Source: Cupriavidus basilensis
GTDB taxonomy: Bacteria; Pseudomonadota; Gammaproteobacteria; Burkholderiales; Burkholderiaceae
Assembly: GCF_000876015.1 (NCBI RefSeq)
Contig: NZ_BBQM01000011.1
Span: 248,001-312,000, forward strand
Length of the DNA: 64,000 nt
Reading direction: 5' to 3'
The notes beneath the pieces were generated by a model, which was given only the letters and a program-made list of their open reading frames with translations, was not told where the DNA came from and ran no database searches. Of the stretch, positions 7,733 through 15,442 are shown one piece after another. The position numbers were made by a program, and so were the translations under genes. Position 1 is the stretch's first letter, and each line of letters starts with the position of its first letter.

Positions 7733-8854
7733 TCAACGCGCGTCGCCGAACACCACGCACACCGGGCTGCCCGTGTCGATCACGGTCGCTTCCGCCCGCG
7801 GCAGCAGCGTGGCGGCGTCCAGCACCCGGCTCACGATGGCGTGGCTGCGTTCGTTGGCGACCAGCAGGCGGCGGCCGTCGGGCGTGAGCGTGATGAAGCG
7901 CGGGAACGCGCCGAGCGCCGGCGCGAACGCGACCGGGGCGCTGGCGTTGCCGTGCCCGTCGACCGGCACGCAGGCCACGGAATCGTGGCCGCGATTCGAG
8001 ACGTAGAGCATGCGGCCCGACGGGTGCATGACGATGCCCGCCACGCGGTTCGGGCCGCTGTAATCGGGCGGCAGCGTCGACACGTGGCCGACGCAGGCGA
8101 GGCTGCCCGTCCCGGCATCGAACGACAGCGTGGTGACGGTGGAGTCGAGTTCGTTGGCGACGTAGAGCAGCGCCGCGCCGGGATGGAAGGCGACGTGGCG
8201 CGGGCCCGCCGATTCGCGGCTCTGGAAGCGCTGGATGCTGGTATCGGCCGGGCTGGCGCCGAAGCGCACCGCGAACACGGCGTCGAGGCCCTTGTCGGGC
8301 ACGATGTGCCAGGCGGTGGCGCCACCGCCGTTGGCGAAGCGCGGCGCGTGGTGCGGATGGGCGGTGCCTTGCTCGATGCGGTGCGGCCCCGGCATGCCCG
8401 GCATGCCGACGAGCTGCCGCACCGGCCCTAGAGCGCCGTCGTCGCCCACCCCCAGCACGGCCAGCGTGCCGGTCGCGTAGTTCGCGATCACCAGTTCGCG
8501 CTCGTCGAGCGACAACTCCAGGTGCACCGGATTGATGCCGCCGCATGGCTGCCGGTTCAGGAAGCGCAGCGTGCCGTCGGCGGCATCGACCGCGAAGCTG
8601 CTGACCTCGGCAAAGTCGCCGTGCACGGCGTAAAGCCGGTCCTGCGCGCGGTTCAGGGTCAGGAACGACGGGTTGATCAGGCCTTCGACCACCTGCTTCC
8701 GTTGCCACGCGCCCGAGGCGGCATCCACCGCGTAGACGCTCAGGCCCTTGCCCTGCGCGTTGCGGGCCACCGTGGTGCGGCAGCCGACGTAGGCCAGCCA
8801 GCCGCGCGCCGCCGCCATGCCGCTCATGTCTTTCGTCATTTCGTTCAAAGCCAT
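7733..8854 (-). CDS. lactonase family protein (seven-bladed beta-propeller)
   Basis: The product has the repeating beta-propeller pattern of the 6-phosphogluconolactonase/muconate cycloisomerase-like family (Pgl/YbhE type). Recurrent units include LTLNRAQDRLYAVHGDFAEVSSFAVD, LSLDERELVIANYATGTLAVLGV, AFHPGAALLYVANELDSTVTTLSFD, VMHPSGRMLYVSNRGHDSVACV and LTPDGRRLLVANERSHAIV. Family enzymes open sugar or other lactones. I place the start at ATG 8854 (373 aa, MALNEMTKD); ATG 8839 is also possible. It is divergent from an MFS transporter, so it probably belongs to the same catabolic unit, opening a lactone of the imported or oxidised compound. The exact substrate is not visible. Confidence 0.8.
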   Translation of the reverse strand: MALNEMTKDMSGMAAARGWLAYVGCRTTVARNAQGKGLSVYAVDAASGAWQRKQVVEGLINPSFLTLNRAQDRLYAVHGDFAEVSSFAVDAADGTLRFLNRQPCGGINPVHLELSLDERELVIANYATGTLAVLGVGDDGALGPVRQLVGMPGMPGPHRIEQGTAHPHHAPRFANGGGATAWHIVPDKGLDAVFAVRFGASPADTSIQRFQSRESAGPRHVAFHPGAALLYVANELDSTVTTLSFDAGTGSLACVGHVSTLPPDYSGPNRVAGIVMHPSGRMLYVSNRGHDSVACVPVDGHGNASAPVAFAPALGAFPRFITLTPDGRRLLVANERSHAIVSRVLDAATLLPRAEATVIDTGSPVCVVFGDAR

Positions 8855-8888
8855 CTCCAGTGTTTTCGGCCAGCCGCCGGATGGGTGT

Positions 8889-8911
8889 GCATCGATGGTA
8901 TCCGTCGATGC
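8889..8911. promoter_or_regulatory. inverted repeat between lactonase and MFS transporter genes
   Basis: Perfect 7-bp arms GCATCGA and TCGATGC are separated by 9 bp, 35 bp from the lactonase start and about 145 bp from the transporter start. The geometry suits a dimeric regulator controlling both divergent genes; the GntR protein encoded just downstream is the natural candidate. A TTGACT box follows at 8940-8945 as a possible -35 for the transporter. Confidence 0.45.
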
Positions 8912-9054
8912 CTCCCCGCCGCGCCTCGAAAATTTTCCATTGACTTTTATGGTCAGAAAACGCATTGTACCGACTTTCATCCCGGCAGCGGGATACGACG
9001 CGATCGAGACCGTCCGCAGATGGTCCGGCATGCATATTCGAACAGGAGATAACG

Positions 9055-10335
9055 GTGGCTTTCAGGCGTGGCTGGGTATTGCTCTTCCTTTTTCTGCTCA
9101 CGACGATCAATTACATGGATCGCGTGGTACTGTCGGTCGCGGCGAAGCCCATCGCCGCCGAGTTCCATCTTTCCCCGGTAAGCCTCGGCTACCTGTTCTC
9201 GTCCTTCATCTGGACCTACACGCTGTTCCTGATCCCGATGGGCCAGTTCGTCGACCGCTTCGGCACGCGGCGCGTGGCGGCGGCCGGCATCGGCATCTGG
9301 TCGCTGGCCACCATCCTCACCGGCGCGGCGAGTACCTACGGCCTGCTGCTGGCCTCGCGGCTGGTGATGGGCGCGGGCGAGTCGAGCAGCAACCCCGTGT
9401 GCGCGAAGACGGTGCGCCAGTGGATTCCGGCGCGCGAGCGCGGCGCGGCCAATGCCGTGTTCAACGCCGGCTCGTTCGCCGGCCCGGCGTTCTGCCTCGC
9501 GCTGATCGGCGTGCTGATCTCGGCCTTCGGCTGGCGCTGGGCGTTCGTGATCTCGGGCTCGATCGGCTTCGTCTGGCTGGCGCTGTGGATGGTCTTCTTC
9601 AATACGCCCGAGCGCACCAGGTGGCTGTCGCAGGGCGAGCGCGAGATGATCCTGCGCGAGCGCAACAACGGCGGGCAGGCGCTCGACGAAGGCCAGCCGG
9701 ACGGCCTGCTGCGCCTGCTGCATTCGCGCACGCTGTGGGGCATCGCGCTGACCGAGGGCTGCAACATCTACGCGCAGTATCTGTTTCTGACCTGGCTGCC
9801 GTCCTACCTGCAGAGCACGCGCCACGTCTCGATCACCAGCAGCGGCTGGCTGAGCGGCGCGCCCTATGGCGGCGCGGTGGTGCTGGCGATCCTGGCGGGC
9901 TTCCTGAGCGACCGCTACGTCAGGGGCGCGGGCGTGGCCTCGGGCCGCCGCCGCCATGCCATCGCGGTCTCGATGCTGTGCGGCGCGGCGATCCTGCTGG
10001 TGCCGCTGGCGACCAGCTTCGCGGCGCTGGTGGCGGTGCTGACGCTGTCGCTGAGCGGCATCGCGGCGACCAACGCGACCAATTTCTCGCTGCTCTCCGA
10101 CATGCTGCCGAACCAGCGCGACATCGCCAAGGCGATGGGCTTCGTGATCGTCGGCGGCAACGTGTTCGGGCTGCTCGCGCCGATCGTCACGGGCTACGTG
10201 ATCTCGATGACGGGCAGCTACGACTATGCCTTCGTGATCGCCGGCGTGCTGCTGCTCACCGGCATCGTGCTCACGCTGACCATGACGCACCGGCCGATCG
10301 TGGCCCGCGCCGCGGCGAAACTGGCCCAGGCCTGA
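9055..10335 (+). CDS. MFS transporter, anion:cation symporter type
   Basis: The 426-residue protein has 12 predicted membrane segments. It carries the features of the anion:cation symporter family (galactonate, glucarate, phthalate and similar organic-anion carriers): TTINYMDRVVLSVAAKPIAAEF at the start of TM1, GQFVDRFGTRR in the first cytoplasmic loop, and RLVMGAGESSSNP in TM4. I use GTG 9055 because AGGAG lies 6 nt upstream and the family starts right before TM1; an ATG at 8965 would add 30 unlikely residues. It should import an organic acid through the inner membrane, feeding the lactonase, dehydrogenase and lyase next to it. Confidence 0.88.
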   Translation: MAFRRGWVLLFLFLLTTINYMDRVVLSVAAKPIAAEFHLSPVSLGYLFSSFIWTYTLFLIPMGQFVDRFGTRRVAAAGIGIWSLATILTGAASTYGLLLASRLVMGAGESSSNPVCAKTVRQWIPARERGAANAVFNAGSFAGPAFCLALIGVLISAFGWRWAFVISGSIGFVWLALWMVFFNTPERTRWLSQGEREMILRERNNGGQALDEGQPDGLLRLLHSRTLWGIALTEGCNIYAQYLFLTWLPSYLQSTRHVSITSSGWLSGAPYGGAVVLAILAGFLSDRYVRGAGVASGRRRHAIAVSMLCGAAILLVPLATSFAALVAVLTLSLSGIAATNATNFSLLSDMLPNQRDIAKAMGFVIVGGNVFGLLAPIVTGYVISMTGSYDYAFVIAGVLLLTGIVLTLTMTHRPIVARAAAKLAQA

Positions 10336-10345
10336 CTTGCTTGCG

Positions 10346-10373
10346 TTGGTTTAGTCTTTTATGATCATATAAT
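10346..10373 (+). promoter_or_regulatory. promoter of the gntR-type gene with overlapping palindrome
   Basis: TTGGTT (10346-10351) and a perfect TATAAT (10368-10373) are 16 bp apart. The 10-bp palindrome TATGATCATA (10360-10369) overlaps the -10 box, a position expected for autorepression. Confidence 0.5.
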
Positions 10374-10424
10374 TCAATCCATGAAGCCCCGCAGCGCGCA
10401 CGCCGCGCGCGGGGCCGCGAATCG

Positions 10425-11339
10425 ATGAGCGGTATCTCACCCACGTCACTGCAAGTGCGCATCGCGCGCGACATCGTCGCGCTGGTGCGCCGCGACATGC
10501 GGCCGGTCGGCCATCACTTGGCCGAGACCCAGCTCGCGCGCGAGATCGGCACTTCGCGCTCGCCGATCAACGTCGCGCTGAACTGGCTGGCCGAACTCGG
10601 CGTGGTCAAGCACGATCCCAACCGCGGTTTCTTCCTGGCCTGCGATCCGGCCTCGCTGACGGCCGTCGCCGAGCAGCTTTCCTCCTCGCCCGACGAGCCG
10701 CTCTACCTGAAGATCGCCGGCGACCGCCTCGCCGGCGCGCTGCCCGACGAGGTCGGGGAGGCCGAGCTGATGCGCCGCTACGACGTGGCGCGCACCACGC
10801 TGCGCAAGGCGCTCTCGCGCATCGCGCGCGAGGGCTGGATCGAGCAGGGCGTGGCGCACGGCTGGCGCTTTCTCGGCATGATCGATTCGCCGGAAGCCTA
10901 CGAGGAGAGCTTCGCCTTTCGCCAGTCGATCGAAGTCACCGGTCTGCTCAGCCAGGCGTTTCGCTACGAGCCGGAGCAGATGGAGGAAATCCGCCGCGAG
11001 CAGCAGCGCATCGTCGACGGCGGCTGGCAGTGGATGACCGCCGCCGAACTGTTCGATGCCAACAGCCATTTCCACGAGGCGGTGGCGAAGTGGTCGGGCA
11101 ACCGCTTCATCTATGACTCGGTGCGCCGCATCAACCAGCTGCGCCGCCTCGCGGAATACAGCCAGACCAGCAACCGCAAGCCGCGCAAGGGCCAGGCCGA
11201 GGAGCATCTGGCGATCCTCGACGCCATCGTGCGTTCCGACCTGCTCAGCGCGGCCGGGCTGATGCGCAACCACCTGGATGGCGCGCGCCGGCTCAAGAGC
11301 CCCGGCGCGCACGGATTCGACGCCGGCCGCACCGCATAA
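10425..11339 (+). CDS. GntR/FCD-type regulator with two winged-HTH domains
   Basis: The 304-residue protein contains two successive GntR-like winged helix domains. The first, residues about 8-72, includes LAETQLAREIGTSRSPINVALNWLAELGVV and a wing. The second, about 90-150, includes AELMRRYDVARTTLRKALSRIAREGWIEQG. An all-helical FCD-type ligand-binding domain follows (about 160-290), with the RQSIEVTGL and SHFHEAVAKWSGN signatures. Ordinary FadR/FCD regulators have only one wHTH. It lies between the transporter and dehydrogenase genes and probably senses the transported acid. Targets and ligand are inferred. Confidence 0.8.
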   Translation: MSGISPTSLQVRIARDIVALVRRDMRPVGHHLAETQLAREIGTSRSPINVALNWLAELGVVKHDPNRGFFLACDPASLTAVAEQLSSSPDEPLYLKIAGDRLAGALPDEVGEAELMRRYDVARTTLRKALSRIAREGWIEQGVAHGWRFLGMIDSPEAYEESFAFRQSIEVTGLLSQAFRYEPEQMEEIRREQQRIVDGGWQWMTAAELFDANSHFHEAVAKWSGNRFIYDSVRRINQLRRLAEYSQTSNRKPRKGQAEEHLAILDAIVRSDLLSAAGLMRNHLDGARRLKSPGAHGFDAGRTA

Positions 11340-11443
11340 GCCGCCGCCGGCAGACACTTTCGCGGCGCCCTCGCGTGACGGCGCCGCACGACACATCTGG
11401 CGCCCGTCTGGGGCGCCGGAGTTTGACCAAAGGAGTTTTCCAA

Positions 11444-12514
11444 GTGAGCATGACCGACAACGCTGGGTTCCAGCGCGTGCATCCCGACGCGCTGCGCGAT
11501 TTCGTCTCCGCCGTCTACCAGACCACCGGCGCGACCGCCGATGACGCCTACGTTGCCGCCGACGCAATGGTGCAGGCCGACCTGTGGGGGCACCAGTCGC
11601 ACGGCGTGCTGCGCCTCGGCTGGTACTACGCGCGCCTGCGCTCCGGCGCGATGCGCTCGCACACCAGCCTGAGCTTCCCGGTCGACGCCGGCGCGATCGC
11701 CGTGATGGACGGCGGCGACAGCATCGGCCCGGTGGTCGCGCGGCACGCGGCGCTCGACGTGATCAAGCGCGCCAAGACGCACGGCATCGGCGCGGTGTCG
11801 GTGCGCAACTCGAACCACTTCGGCACCTGCATGTACTTCACGCGCATGGCCGCCGAGCAGGGCTGCATCATGATCGTCACCACCAACGGCGGCCCGAACA
11901 TGGCGCCGTGGGGCGGCCTGAAGAAGATGATCGGCACCAACCCGTGGTCGGTGGCCGTGCCGGCCGGCCGCCACGCGCCGCTCATCATGGACGTGGCCAA
12001 CTCGGGCGTGGCGCGCGGCAAGATCTTCCTGGCGCAGACGCGGCATGAGGAAATCCCGCTCGGCTGGGCCATCGACGCGAAGGGCCGTCCGACCACCGAT
12101 CCGGAAGAGGCGCTCAAGGGCTTCATCCTGCCGATGGCCGGCCACAAGGGGTATGCCATCGGCACGATCGTCGACGTGCTGTCCGGCGTCCTGTCGGGCA
12201 GCGGTTTCATGGACGAAGTGCACGGGCCTTACGATCCGGTCAACCGCAGCCGCGCCGGCCACCTGATGATCGCGCTCAACGTCGCCGCGTTCCAGCCGAT
12301 GGAGGAATTCAACGCGCGCATGGAGCGCTACATCGAGACGCTCAAGGCGGTGCCGCTGGCCGAGGGCGTCGACGAAGTGTTCTATCCGGGCGAGAAGGAA
12401 GCGCGTGCCCACGAGAAGCAGGTCGTGGACGGCATCCTGCTGCCGCACGATACCTTCGCCGGACTCGACAAGGTCGCCGGCGAAGCCGGCGTGGCGCTGG
12501 TCGCGCGCACCTGA
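11444..12514 (+). CDS. Ldh-family NAD(P)-dependent malate/lactate-type dehydrogenase
   Basis: The 356-residue protein belongs to the type-2 malate/L-lactate dehydrogenase family (with ureidoglycolate, sulfolactate and 2,3-diketogulonate dehydrogenases), which has its own fold distinct from Mdh. Signatures are ADLWGHQSHGVLRL with the catalytic His, VRNSNHFGTCMYF, TTNGGPNMAPWGG and the GTNPWS loop. Members oxidise 2-hydroxy acids or reduce 2-keto acids in the cytoplasm. I chose GTG 11444 because AAAGGAG lies 8 nt upstream; ATG 11450 is a second choice. It follows the GntR gene and is ended by a strong hairpin, fitting a catabolic step for the MFS substrate. Confidence 0.85.
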   Translation: MSMTDNAGFQRVHPDALRDFVSAVYQTTGATADDAYVAADAMVQADLWGHQSHGVLRLGWYYARLRSGAMRSHTSLSFPVDAGAIAVMDGGDSIGPVVARHAALDVIKRAKTHGIGAVSVRNSNHFGTCMYFTRMAAEQGCIMIVTTNGGPNMAPWGGLKKMIGTNPWSVAVPAGRHAPLIMDVANSGVARGKIFLAQTRHEEIPLGWAIDAKGRPTTDPEEALKGFILPMAGHKGYAIGTIVDVLSGVLSGSGFMDEVHGPYDPVNRSRAGHLMIALNVAAFQPMEEFNARMERYIETLKAVPLAEGVDEVFYPGEKEARAHEKQVVDGILLPHDTFAGLDKVAGEAGVALVART

Positions 12515-12553
12515 GCGAACCGATTGGCGGCCGCGCCCGAGCGGCCTGTTCGA

Positions 12554-12583
12554 GGCGCACCGGAACGCAGGTTCCGGTGCGCC
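12554..12583 (+). terminator. terminator-like hairpin after the dehydrogenase
   Basis: A perfect 13-bp stem (GGCGCACCGGAAC / GTTCCGGTGCGCC) has a 4-nt loop, with only TTGT after it. It separates the dehydrogenase from the lyase gene, which may have its own promoter (TAGAAT at 12672-12677). Confidence 0.65.
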
Positions 12584-12765
12584 TTGTCGCATCTGGCCGG
12601 CCGCATGCGAGCCATCGGGGCGCTGGTCGCGCGCGTCGTCGCCGGGCCAGGAGCGCGCAAAGCCGGGCGCGTAGAATCACGGCCAACTGGCACTGCGGGA
12701 CCGCGAGCGCGGATCAAGACCGGGCAGCCAGAACGACGACCAACCCGATCAGGAAGATCCGCAAC

Positions 12766-14337
12766 ATGATGCACCGCAACACGCGCGTTTCCGCGCGCCC
12801 ATTCCATCTGTTTTCCGCGAAAACCGGCAAGCCCGGGGCCCTGCGCCTGCGCGCCGTCGCCCTGCTGGCGGCGCTGTATGCCACCTGCGCCGGCGCGCAG
12901 CAGACGGCCAGGCGCGACGAGTTCTTCTGGCTCGGCGAGATCAACAAGGCGTCGGCGGTCATCAACACGGAGCAGGGCCTGCTCGACAAGGCCGTGGCGC
13001 CGCGCGTCGCGGCGGGCGTCGCCAAGGTGATCCAGGACGGCAACCAGCCCGGCGGCAAGCGGCCGTCGAGCGTGATCACGTTCGAGCCGCTGCTGATCCA
13101 GGCCGCGGGCGTGGAGGTGACGCTGCTGCACGCGGGCCGCTCGAGCCAGGACATGCACGCCACCTACCGCGCCGCCATCATGCGCGACAACCTGCTGACC
13201 CTGGCCGACCAGCTGAACCGCACGGCCACCACCCTGGTGGCGCTGGCGGACAAGCACAGCGCCACCATCGTGCCGAACTACACCAACGGCGTGGCCGCGC
13301 AGGCCAACAGCTACGGCCACTACCTGCTGGGATTCGCCGCCGCGCTGGACCGCGACGCGCAGCGCATCCGCGAGACCTACGCGCGCGTGGACCGCTCGCC
13401 GATGGGCACCACGGTGCTCAACGGCACGAGCTGGCCGCTGGACCGCCAGCGCATGGCGGGCTACCTCGGCTTCGACGCCATCGTCGAGAACGCCTACGAC
13501 GCGGCGCAGATCTCGTCGGCGGAGTATCCGGTCGAGGTGGGCGCCATCGTCACCACCATCGCGCTGCAGGCCGGCAATTTCATCGAGGACGTGATGACGC
13601 AGTACGCGCAGTCGCGGCCGTGGATCCTGCTGGCCGAGGGCGGCGGCAATACCTACGTGTCGAGCGCGATGCCGCAGAAGCGCAACCCGGGCCTGCTCAA
13701 CGGCGCGCGCCACGATGCCTCGATGGCGATCACGCTGGCGCTGGGGCCGGTGATCGAGGCGCACAACATCCCGCCGGGCATGCCGGACGCCAAGGAGGTC
13801 AAGCCCAACAGCGAGATGGTCGGCAGCGCGGTCAAGGTGCTCAAGGACTGGGACCGCATCCTGGGCGCGCTGGTGATCAGCCCCGAGCGCGCGCTCGACG
13901 AGCTCAACAGCGACTGGACCGCCTCGCAGGAACTGGCGGACGTGCTGATGCGCAAGTACAAGGTGCCGTTCCGCGTGGGCCACCACTTTGCCTCGGAAAT
14001 CGTCGAGTACGCGCGCGCCAGCGACATCCGGCCGAGCGACTTCCCGTACGCGAAGGCCCGCGACATCTACCGCGAGGCCGGCAAGGAATACGACGCCGGC
14101 GAGCTGCCGATGAGCGAGGCGGAATTCCGCGCCGCGCTCAACCCGCTGGCCATCGCCAACGCGCGCGCCACCAGCGGCGGCCCGCAGCCGGCGGAGATGA
14201 AGCGCATGCTGGCCGCCGCCCGGCAGCGGCTGGCGCAGCAGGATGCGTGGATCCAGGCGCGGCGCGGCAAGATCGACGGCGCGCTGGCGCGGCTGGACGC
14301 CGACTTCGCGAAGATGGTCCCGCCGGCGGGCAAGTAG
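12766..14337 (+). CDS. exported argininosuccinate-lyase-like protein
   Basis: The 523-residue protein belongs to the fumarase/aspartase superfamily, closest to argininosuccinate lyase. It has HAGRSSQDM (122-130, compare HTGRSRND) and the signature SSAMPQKRNP (299-308). An N-terminal basic stretch, a hydrophobic core RAVALLAALYATCAG and a likely cleavage after CAGA/QQ (about residue 44) suggest export to the periplasm, unlike true ArgH. The family's YTHLQ segment with the catalytic His reads YTNGV (172-176), so the His is replaced by Asn. ATG 12766 has AGGAAG 9 nt upstream. The substrate is unknown; addition or elimination on an N-substituted succinate is the family theme. It probably belongs with the preceding catabolic genes. 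Confidence 0.75.
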   Translation: MMHRNTRVSARPFHLFSAKTGKPGALRLRAVALLAALYATCAGAQQTARRDEFFWLGEINKASAVINTEQGLLDKAVAPRVAAGVAKVIQDGNQPGGKRPSSVITFEPLLIQAAGVEVTLLHAGRSSQDMHATYRAAIMRDNLLTLADQLNRTATTLVALADKHSATIVPNYTNGVAAQANSYGHYLLGFAAALDRDAQRIRETYARVDRSPMGTTVLNGTSWPLDRQRMAGYLGFDAIVENAYDAAQISSAEYPVEVGAIVTTIALQAGNFIEDVMTQYAQSRPWILLAEGGGNTYVSSAMPQKRNPGLLNGARHDASMAITLALGPVIEAHNIPPGMPDAKEVKPNSEMVGSAVKVLKDWDRILGALVISPERALDELNSDWTASQELADVLMRKYKVPFRVGHHFASEIVEYARASDIRPSDFPYAKARDIYREAGKEYDAGELPMSEAEFRAALNPLAIANARATSGGPQPAEMKRMLAAARQRLAQQDAWIQARRGKIDGALARLDADFAKMVPPAGK

Positions 14338-14386
14338 GGCGGCCGGCGGCGCCGCGCGGCATGCCGGCCGGTGGCGCGCCCGATGT

Positions 14387-15082
14387 CTACAAGGGCAGCC
14401 GCTCCATCTCCGCGTAGGCGCGCTGCAGCCACACCTTGACGCGCTGCCGCTCGAGCAGGCCGAGCCCGGTGGCGGAGCGGTCCGGGTGGTTGACCGCGGC
14501 CCAGAAGCTGGCGCTGTGCCGGTCGATCTTCTGCATCGTGGCGTCGGGCAGGTGGCGCAGGGTCATCACGCTGGCGCCGAGCGCCTCGGCCCGCTCGCGT
14601 TCGCCCGACGCCGCCAGGATCTCGAAGCGGTCGCCGCGGATTTCGTTGAGGACGAGCACCAGCTTGATGCGCCCGCCGAACTGGTCGAGCCACTGCCGCA
14701 GCAGGTCGACCGAATCGCGCCCGGCATCCATCACATGCCACCAGGTGAGCGCGAGGCCATGTTCCTCGGCCAGGCCGAGCACGTCCGCGTCGTCGATCCA
14801 GTTGGCCAGCGACTGCTGCGTCTGCGCTGCGAGGTCGACCAGGATGCGCCGCTGCGGCGCCTCGATCGCGTGCTCGATGATGGGGTCCAGGCTGTCGTGC
14901 CCGTCGAGCACGGCGGGCGCGGCGAAATCGGCATAGAAGCGCAGCAGCGCGCCGTGCGACTTGTCGGTGTCGAAACCCAGGAACGGCATGCCCCGGTCGA
15001 TGAGATGCTGCGCCAGCAGGCGCGCGACGAGCGACTTGCCGACGCCGCCCTTTTCACCGCCGATGAAGTGGATGTGGCTCAT
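14387..15082 (-). CDS. ParA/MinD-like P-loop ATPase
   Basis: The 231-residue protein opens with a deviant Walker A box GEKGGVGKS (residues 9-17), the hallmark of the ParA/Mrp/MinD family, followed by FDTDKSHGALLRFY (Walker A' region). No ParB-like gene is adjacent and the protein is short, so a chromosome-partition role is unlikely; similar solo ATPases occur beside mobilisation or positioning systems. ATG 15082 is preceded by AAGGAAG. It ends convergently with the exported lyase gene and is divergent from a chemoreceptor gene across 360 bp; a link to receptor positioning is possible but only suggested by location. Confidence 0.7.
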   Translation of the reverse strand: MSHIHFIGGEKGGVGKSLVARLLAQHLIDRGMPFLGFDTDKSHGALLRFYADFAAPAVLDGHDSLDPIIEHAIEAPQRRILVDLAAQTQQSLANWIDDADVLGLAEEHGLALTWWHVMDAGRDSVDLLRQWLDQFGGRIKLVLVLNEIRGDRFEILAASGERERAEALGASVMTLRHLPDATMQKIDRHSASFWAAVNHPDRSATGLGLLERQRVKVWLQRAYAEMERLPL

Positions 15083-15442
15083 TTCTGCGCTTCCTTTGTG
15101 ATGGAGAGGGCCTGGCCGGAAGGGCAGTCCCCGGTTTCGCCAAGGTGACTGCGAAACATGACAGTAGCAAGTAGCATGCCGCGCCGCCGCCCGGAGCGGC
15201 CCGGCGCAGCGCATCGGGCATCCGCTGTCAATGAAACCTCCCCCCCGGAAAGCAGGGCTACAAGTTGGGTGGCCGGTCCCGATAAGACAGGGAATGGCGG
15301 AAGGCAGGATGGCAGGTCGCGGACCCGTGGGACCCGCGGGCAGGAACGATCACCCGCGATGCGTCACGCCGGATGCCGTCAGGCCAGGCCATCCTGCGAT
15401 GACAAGCCATGCCCCCATCGATCCCACAAGAGGAGGAGTGTC
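15083..15442. other. 360-bp divergent intergenic region
   Basis: No gene is seen here. It holds the promoters of the ParA-like gene (minus) and the chemoreceptor (plus). The only clear signal is a sigma-28-like promoter at 15259-15285. Several GC-rich short inverted repeats (for example around GGACCCGTGGGACCCGCGGG) are not interpretable. Confidence 0.5.
15259..15285 (+). promoter_or_regulatory. sigma-28 (FliA)-type promoter of the chemoreceptor gene
   Basis: TACA (15259-15262), exactly 15 bp, then CCCGATAA (15278-15285) matches the flagellar sigma consensus TAAA-N15-GCCGATAA at 3 of 4 and 7 of 8 bases. It lies 157 bp upstream of the chemoreceptor ATG. Confidence 0.55.

Noticed and set aside
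7572..9110. Long minus-strand frame (over 500 codons) overlapping the lactonase
   Set aside because: It is the alternate frame of GC-rich coding DNA: Arg/Pro/Ala-rich, no domain pattern, and it coincides with the well-formed beta-propeller frame.
14387..15082. ParABS chromosome or plasmid partition locus
   Set aside because: No ParB gene and no cluster of parS-like palindromes nearby; the ATPase is solitary.
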